Shown here piece by piece: positions 58,340 to 64,000 of a stretch of 64,000 bases of DNA. Where the stretch lies: NCBI RefSeq assembly GCF_003576645.1, contig NC_044925.1, positions 19,915,959 through 19,979,958 of the forward strand. The letters run 5' to 3'. Under the pieces are notes generated by a model that had not been told where the DNA came from, searched no databases, and saw only the letters and a list, made by a program, of their open reading frames with translations. The stretch comes from Ipomoea triloba (Eukaryota; Streptophyta; Magnoliopsida; Solanales; Convolvulaceae). Each line of letters starts with the position of its first letter. Within the stretch, counting starts at the first letter, position 1. Made by a program: the position numbers and the translations under genes.

Positions 58340-59668
58340 TTAGTTGGGGAGAAGGGAGCAGGAGAAACCATCATTTACCAGCTTGTTAACAACATCTCTG
58401 AAGTGATAGTAGTCTTCAACTTTATTATACACTTGATGAGATATCCTGGCATACCCTGTTATAGGATTAACATCCCCATCACCTTCCAATGGTGGCCTAT
58501 AATATATAGGCACCTCAACACGAAAACAATCTCTCAAGTGGCTTCTTAACCTCAAGGCATCTGAATCACTGGAAATCCCCAAGCAGGCCGGCATTCCCAC
58601 CATGGCCATACTCGAGCACATCTCAGGGGGAGCACCCAAATTCGTTCCCCACGAATTCGCCAACATCTCCGCCATCTCAACAACCTTCTCGTGGTTTCTC
58701 CTCCTAATCCCTTCTATCCCACCCTCGACCTTACTTAGCAATGCCATTACCTGAGGAACCACCAATTGGGCACTGTAATCCCGAGTCCCTATCCAAGTAC
58801 TCTCGATAGGCAAACCGTTTCCATACTCGAGGGAAACCACGGGGTGGTGTAAATCGGATAATCTATCAGAGTTCTTGCAGTACAAAAAAGCTACAGAAGG
58901 GGGGCAGAAGAACCATTTATGCAAATTGCTGGTGTAAAAATCTGCCCCTATATCCTTCATATCTACTTCTACATTGCCTATGGCATGAGCCCCATCCACA
59001 AGAATCATGTCTACGCCTTCGTCTCTACACATCTGAACCAATTGTTTAACAGGGATAACTACACTAGGCATTGAAGTAATATGATCAATCACGGCTAATC
59101 TAATTTTGCCGCCATTCATTTTCCCCTTTTCTAGGGATTCACTGAACAGAGAAATAATTTCATCGTTCGATTTCACAGGGAAGGGTAAGGGGACCTCGAT
59201 TACCTTCCCTCCGGCGCGGGCGACGTAGGCCTCGACGGACTTCTTGACGGCACCGTAGGCGTAGTGGAGAATCACGGCGGCGTCTCCGCGGCTGAAGCGG
59301 GAGGAGAAGAAGGACCAGGTGACGTGCTGGAGGACTATGGCCACGGCGGTGGTGGCATTGTCGACGATGGAGATCTCGGAGACGTCGTCGGCGTTGACTA
59401 GGGTTTTGATCAGGGAACGGGACTCCAAAATGGAGGGTTTGAGGACGTTGAGGCAGAAATTATCGGGCTGTTCAAGGAAACGGAGGCGCCAGCGTTCCTG
59501 TTCGGCGAGAATAGATGCCGGACAGGAGCCGAAGCTGCCGTTATTGATGCGGGCGACGGCGGAGTCGTGGTGGGAGAATTCGGAGCGGAGGTCCTCGTCG
59601 GAGATGAAGGTGGACTGTTTTTCCGGGCCGTTGAGATGGTTGGATAGAGTAAACGAGAAGGTTGCCAT
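58340..59668 (-). CDS. LCD: L-cysteine desulfhydrase-type PLP enzyme
   Basis: A single-exon gene of 442 aa on the minus strand, from ATG at 59668 to TAA at 58340. It belongs to the fold-type I, class V aminotransferase group and matches plant L-cysteine desulfhydrases (Arabidopsis At3g62130 type), which release H2S, pyruvate and ammonia from cysteine. Signs: ARINNGSFGSCP near 39-50, VDNATTA near 102 (cofactor phosphate/ring contacts), VDGAHAIG with Asp225 that pairs with the cofactor ring, SNLHKWFFCP with Lys251 as the Schiff-base lysine, and WIGTRDYS further on. The length suits the family, and the C-terminal YARISHQVYNK block is present. I see no convincing transit peptide, so a cytosolic enzyme is likeliest. 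The 5' half is distinctly GC-rich compared with the rest of the window. Chemistry is inferred from family; cystathionine lyase-like or other PLP activity cannot be excluded. Confidence 0.93.
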   Translation of the reverse strand: MATFSFTLSNHLNGPEKQSTFISDEDLRSEFSHHDSAVARINNGSFGSCPASILAEQERWRLRFLEQPDNFCLNVLKPSILESRSLIKTLVNADDVSEISIVDNATTAVAIVLQHVTWSFFSSRFSRGDAAVILHYAYGAVKKSVEAYVARAGGKVIEVPLPFPVKSNDEIISLFSESLEKGKMNGGKIRLAVIDHITSMPSVVIPVKQLVQMCRDEGVDMILVDGAHAIGNVEVDMKDIGADFYTSNLHKWFFCPPSVAFLYCKNSDRLSDLHHPVVSLEYGNGLPIESTWIGTRDYSAQLVVPQVMALLSKVEGGIEGIRRRNHEKVVEMAEMLANSWGTNLGAPPEMCSSMAMVGMPACLGISSDSDALRLRSHLRDCFRVEVPIYYRPPLEGDGDVNPITGYARISHQVYNKVEDYYHFRDVVNKLVNDGFSCSLLPN

Positions 59669-59958
59669 TCTAGTATACTAAAATTAGTGAAAACAGTGAG
59701 GGATCGGAGGATTTAAGCAACTCATCATCTAATCTCATCTCATCGGGATAAATGGATAGATTATAGATAATCCATTGAAGAAGCCGGCAAAGGAATTAAA
59801 AAATCTGCTATTCTATTATGATTGTCAGATGATTAGGATGCAACTCACAAGAAAACTTGAATGACACAACTAACCTCATCTGAAGATGACAACTTTTTGT
59901 CTATACTTCAAAAGGGAAAGAGTTAAATAAGTCAACCAGTTTTACGAGTTAGACTATG
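59669..59958 (-). promoter_or_regulatory. 5' flank of the desulfhydrase gene
   Basis: About 290 bases lie between the start codon and the first MITE at 59959. The stretch is AT-rich and should hold the core promoter and leader. 'ttatagataatcc' on the plus strand at 59761-59773 is not a clear TATA box. Confidence 0.3.
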
Positions 59959-60800
59959 ACCCTGTTTGGTAAATGCTGTTAGCTGATTGGGTTGGCTGTT
60001 TGGATTAAAAGGTATGATTTGTTGATAACATTGGTTGATTGTAAAAAATTGTTTGATAAATTAGCTGTTAGCTTATAGCTATTTGGTATAATTTCTTTTC
60101 TCAAAAAGCTAATTGAAAAGGCTCCTTTTGAATTTTAACATTTTGGTGTAACAAAAAGCTTATTATTTACCAACTAATAGTGGTCAAATAAGTCAAAATT
60201 GTCTGATAGGCTGATTATTTACCAAACAGGGCCTATGTTTGATAAAGTTAGCTGAAAAAGATAGCTGAAAGTTAAACTTAAGTTGAAATTTGAAAAGTTA
60301 TAAGTTAGAAGCAGAATCTGAAAAGCTATTATGTTTAAAAGTGTTTGGTGAAATTAGTTTTTTGATAAGCATAAATGTAAAAAGACTAAAGAAAGATATT
60401 TTCATAAAATTCAAATAGGTTTGTTTATATATTAAAATATAAAATAATGAAATCAATATATTTTAATAAAATATAAAGTAAGAGCATATATTTGAAAATA
60501 AATAAAGTAAAAGAAAATGTTTACGGTTCATAAAATTAGTTCATATGAAAATTAATGTTCAAACACACAAATGTCAAATTGAATTTACAATCAATCATAT
60601 TGAAGATAAAATGCTAAAAGAATTTTAATTGGGATGAATAAATGATATCATTTATTTAAAATAATAAGGATAAAGATGGAAAAAAAAAAGTTTGGAAGCT
60701 ACTAGCTTATTTTGAAAACATTACCAAACAGAGCTTATAGCTTATTAGTAACTTCAAATAAATTATAAGCTCCTAAATAAGCTCCGTCAAACATACCCTA
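59959..60800. mobile_element. Two abutting hAT-like MITEs
   Basis: 59959-60233 starts ACCCTGTTTGGTAAAT and ends ATTTACCAAACAGGGC, giving inverted ends typical of hAT MITEs. It abuts a second unit, 60231-60800, running from 'cctatgtttgataaagttagctg' to 'aataagctccgtcaaacataccct', also inverted. Both are rich in 'gctaa/ttagc' words. Target duplications are not clear. Confidence 0.6.
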
Positions 60801-60855
60801 CATGTACTCCCTATTTTTACTCCCTCCCTTTTACTTTTTAATATGACAATTAGAC

Positions 60856-61622
60856 TTGGCAATTATGGACACGACCCGTTAACACAACACGAAACCGGAC
60901 ACGAAAATAGCGGGTTAGTGTTTAGCTTTAATGTGTCCCGGGTCGTTAACGGGTTGACTCGTTAAGGACCCGTTATGTTTCGTGTCTTAACGGGTTAACA
61001 CATTAAACATGTTAAAAACCCGTTAACATTATCGTGTTAACCCGTTACACAAACCTGTTTACAACACGCTAAGAACCATTGTCATTTAGGTAAGAACCAT
61101 TGTCATGAATGAGATTACAAAAGATATCATTAACATGACTAAGAATGAATTTACTACATTAGGCCAAGATCCTACACCAATTATTGATGTTCAACAATCT
61201 TAAATTTGAATTTTTATTATTTTCAAATTTATTCTAAAAACTAGCTAGTATGAACTTCTTTAATTATGAGTTTTGGATGTTATTTTATCATTGTATGAAT
61301 GTTATAAATTGAATATTTTTTGAATTTGTTTGATGGATTTAATTGTAGGTTTTGTTTCGTTTTTATATAACTTAACTTTAAATTTTAGTTTTTTAATATA
61401 TTAATAGGTTTAGCAGGTTTAAACGGGTTTCGTGTCATATAGTGTCGACACGACCCGAAACCTGTTAACAAAACGTGTTCATCGTGTCAACTCGCTTAAC
61501 CCGTTAACAAATCGTGTTAGTGTTCGTGTTAAAAATTTGAACCCGTTAACCTTAACGTGTCGTGTCCGTGTTTAGCCTTATCGTGTCGGCTCGTTAATGA
61601 ACTCGTATACACGAATTGCCAG
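60856..61622. mobile_element. hAT-like element with many ACCCGTTAAC words
   Basis: Ends CTTGGCAATT and AATTGCCAGG are inverted. Both subterminal zones repeat ACCCGTTAAC, CGTGTCG and ACACGACCCG many times in both orientations, the usual layout of transposase-binding subterminal repeats in plant hAT relatives. The AT-rich middle (61090-61380) has no intact transposase. Confidence 0.6.
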
Positions 61623-62134
61623 GTGCTATTGACAATGAATTATTAGTTATCTTCATCCTGTGGGTCCCATGACAAATATCAACATCAAAATTTTGTGATA
61701 GGTAATAAAAGTTGGGAGTACATGTAGTACTTTCCTTTTACTAATGGACTTACTCTCTACTTCCTCAATTTTACTTTCTAATGTAACAATTAAGTTACTT
61801 TCATTTTTTTAATCTCAAGAAAAATGTCACATCACAAGTTGGAAGTAGAATTAGAGAGTTTTTAATTTCGGGGTGTGGTTGAATAGCAAGAATTCATCCA
61901 TCCTTAACCAGACGTCAAGGATTTGATCATTGACTTTAAGTATGAAACAACCTTAAAAGTTAAAACTAAGGTTGTCAAAATGGGTCGAAGTCCAGGGCCG
62001 GCCCGCACCCGCCCCTTAACAAGTGCAAAAAGTAATTAAACCATTGAATTTTAAAAAGTGCAATTAATCTGCTTAACAAGTAAAAGTGAGTCAATTAAAT
62101 AAAAATGATCGGTTGTGCAGGTTAACTTCAAGTC

Positions 62135-63347
62135 GACATATTATACCGTGCACCACGGTGCACATAGCAATGTGCATCACGTACCTAAACGACGTCGTTT
62201 TGAGCATTGTAAACTAATCGTCCGTTTTTTTTAGAAATCACGTTTCCCATTTCGGCCTGTCTCTGTATTTATGTTAATATTCTGTGTATTTCAGGCAATC
62301 ATTCTGCGTATTCTAGGCAACCGTTCTGTGTATTATAGGCAACCGTTATGTGTATTCATGTTAGTAACACATGTTGTGATGTGTTTGTGCATTCGAATGT
62401 TTAGGAGGATGCGTTCTGTGTATTTTGTGTCAATATTCTGTGTATTCATGTTATTAACACAGGTTGTGATGTGTTTGTGCATTCGAATGTTTAGGAAGAT
62501 GAGTTCTGTGTATTTTGTGTCAATATTCTCTGTATTCATGTTATTAGCACAGGTTGTGATGTGTTTGTGGATTCGAATGTTTAGGAGGATGCGTTCTGTG
62601 TATTTTGTGTCAATATTCTCTGTATTCATGTTATTAGCACAGGTTGTGATGTGTTTGTGGATTCGAATGTTTAGGAGGATGCGTTCTGTGTATTTTGTGT
62701 CAATATTCTCTGTATTCATGTTATTAGCACAGGTTGTGATGTGTTTGTGGATTCGAATGTTTAGGAGGATGCGTTCTGTGTATTTTGTGTCAATATTCTG
62801 TGTATTCATGTTATTAACACAGGTTGTGATGTGTTTGTGCATTCGAATGTTTAGGAAGATGAGTTCTGTGTATTTTGTGTCAATATTCTCTGTATTCATG
62901 TTATTAGCACAGGTTGTGATGTGTTTGTGCATTCAAATGTTTAGGAAGATGAGTTCTGTGTATTTTTGTCAATATTATGTGTATTCATGTTATTAACACA
63001 GGTTGTGATGTGTTTGTGCATTCGAATGTTTAGGAGGATGAGTTATGTGTATTTTGTGTCAATATTCTGTGTATTCATGTTATTAACACAGGTTGTGATG
63101 TGTTTGTGCATTCGAATGTTAGGAGGATGAGTTCTGTGTATTGTGTGTCAATATTCTGTGTATTCTGGGCAAACATTCTGTGTATTCTAGGCAAACGTTC
63201 TGTGTATTCTAGATAATGATTATGTGTATTATAGATAATGAATTCCCTGGAGTCATTCGCGTCCGCGTCCACTAACACCAAAACTACGTCGTTTTACGTA
63301 CGTGGTGCACATTGCTATGTGCACCATGGTGCAGGGTATAACGATTG
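62135..63347. mobile_element. Foldback-family element, long form with minisatellite (1213 bp)
   Basis: Flanked by perfect CTTCAAGTC at 62126-62134 and 63348-63356. Begins GACATATTATACCGTGCACC and ends GGTATAACGATTG, with inward-facing ACGACGTCGTTTT at the left and a one-base variant (AACTACGTCGTTTT) at the right. It is the same family as 56809-57324, but its interior is filled by a 90-bp tandem repeat. There is no transposase. Confidence 0.82.
62340..63135. repeat. 90-bp minisatellite, about nine copies
   Basis: GGTTGTGATGTGTTTGTG recurs every 90 bases (one interval is 89) from about 62373 to 63091. Each unit also has TTCGAATGTTTAGGA and TTCTGTGTATTTTGTGTCAA. Because 90 is a multiple of three, frames stay open on both strands (up to 241 and 199 codons), but these peptides are just the repeat translated; I do not call them genes. 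Confidence 0.9.
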
Positions 63348-63356
63348 CTTCAAGTC

Positions 63357-63640
63357 ACTTGCATAAATATCTTTTTTTTTTATAAAGAAATTTCAAAAAA
63401 ATAATTTTATTGTCCAAACCAACCTTTCTCATTAAAATTAAATGAACTATAATTTTTAAAGAAAAATAAAAAACGCCTAATACCTTGGAGGCGAAGCAAA
63501 TCTCCAAGGATATGGAGAAGAAGGTTCAATGAAGGCAGTCACATGCAGCCATAGCTACCAATTGCCTTCAATTATTATTATTTTTTCTTAAAAAATTACA
63601 GTCCATTTAATTTTGAAGAGATGCTACTTTGGACAATAAA
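63357..63640. other. Non-coding, AT-rich
   Basis: Short spacer between the foldback element and the terminal repeat cluster, with T and A runs. No gene is visible. Confidence 0.45.
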
Positions 63641-63648
63641 GTTATATA

Positions 63649-63692
<44 letters not shown>

Positions 63693-63926
63693 GGTTCCGT
63701 GCAGTTGGCTTTCTTAGGTGCAGTTGTTTTAGGTGCGTGGTTTTCATTCTTAAGATGCGTGAAACTTAAGGTGCGTCATTTTAAAATTTTAGGTGCGTGG
63801 TTTTCATTCTTAAGGTACGTTGTTTTTCTTCTTAAGGTGTGATCTGTATGCTTAAGGTGCGTCAATTTTTTGAAACTTAAGGTGCGTGGTTTGTATTCTT
63901 AAGGTGCGTCCCGCACCTAAATTCTT

Positions 63927-64000
<74 letters not shown>
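63641..64000. repeat. CTTAAGGTGCGT repeat cluster between (TA)n tracts
   Basis: (TA)n at about 63643-63690, then about eight irregular copies of 'cttaaggtgcgt' with 'ggttttcattctta' spacers (63700-63915), then (CT)n and (TA)n to the window edge. The repeat unit is variable in length. It may be the edge of a larger element lying to the right. Confidence 0.65.

Noticed and set aside
59319..59681. 120-codon plus frame
   Set aside because: Antisense shadow of the GC-rich desulfhydrase 5' half.
62333..62932. 199-codon minus frame and 241-codon plus frame
   Set aside because: Both are the 90-bp minisatellite read through; no start context, domain or codon bias supports a gene.
62340..63135. Possible CRISPR-like array (regular repeats)
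   Set aside because: Units are head-to-tail with no unique spacers, in a plant genome, inside a transposon.

Overview
The window is nuclear DNA from a flowering plant, almost certainly a core eudicot. All five genes are plant families, four of them split by short AT-rich GT-AG introns, set in AT-rich DNA full of plant-type transposons (Helitrons, MULEs, hAT-like elements, tRNA-derived SINEs, Copia remnants, foldback MITEs). The ABC transporter reads like the PDR3 type known from Solanaceae, so Solanales is a reasonable guess, but that is inference only.

Layout of genes. (1) <1-7798, minus: haspin histone kinase, 15 exons rebuilt with every phase consistent; the 3' end runs off the left edge. 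(2) 23599-27181, plus: receptor-like Ser/Thr kinase, 7 exons, 510 aa. (3) 29095-33455, minus: Rab-GAP with a TBC domain, 8 exons, 355 aa. (4) 36197-52097, plus: full-size PDR-type ABCG transporter, 24 exons, 1447 aa once a false assembly duplication is collapsed. (5) 58340-59668, minus: intronless PLP enzyme of the L-cysteine desulfhydrase family, 442 aa. Haspin and the receptor kinase diverge across a 15.8 kb transposon nest. The kinase and Rab-GAP converge, the Rab-GAP and transporter diverge over 2.7 kb, and the transporter and desulfhydrase converge. Nothing suggests these genes form a functional unit.

Transposon landscape. 8041-13663 is Helitron and AAT-microsatellite sequence, most of it printed twice around single Ns at 9355 and 12188. 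14830-15479 is an hAT-like element carrying a SINE tail and a long (TA)n. 15918-17294 is a clean Pack-MULE (about 200-bp inverted ends, 9-bp target duplication TTAATAAAA) holding broken pieces of a RABA-type GTPase, an NPF transporter and probably an LRR receptor kinase. A SINE with an 18-bp target duplication sits in kinase intron 2. At least three, probably four to six, members of one foldback family with 9-bp target duplications lie at 37.5, 53.3, 54.4, 56.8, 57.4 and 62.1 kb; the last contains a nine-copy 90-bp minisatellite that keeps frames open on both strands.

Assembly. Three single-N joins (9355, 12188, 47191) are each flanked by long, apparently identical direct repeats (offsets 1319, 1476 and 1848 bp). 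They are best read as unmerged contig overlaps. The third repeats transporter exons 14-17 in frame, so an automatic gene model could gain a false 225-aa duplication. I found no credible novel multi-gene system; the Pack-MULE and the minisatellite-bearing foldback family are the most interesting biology.
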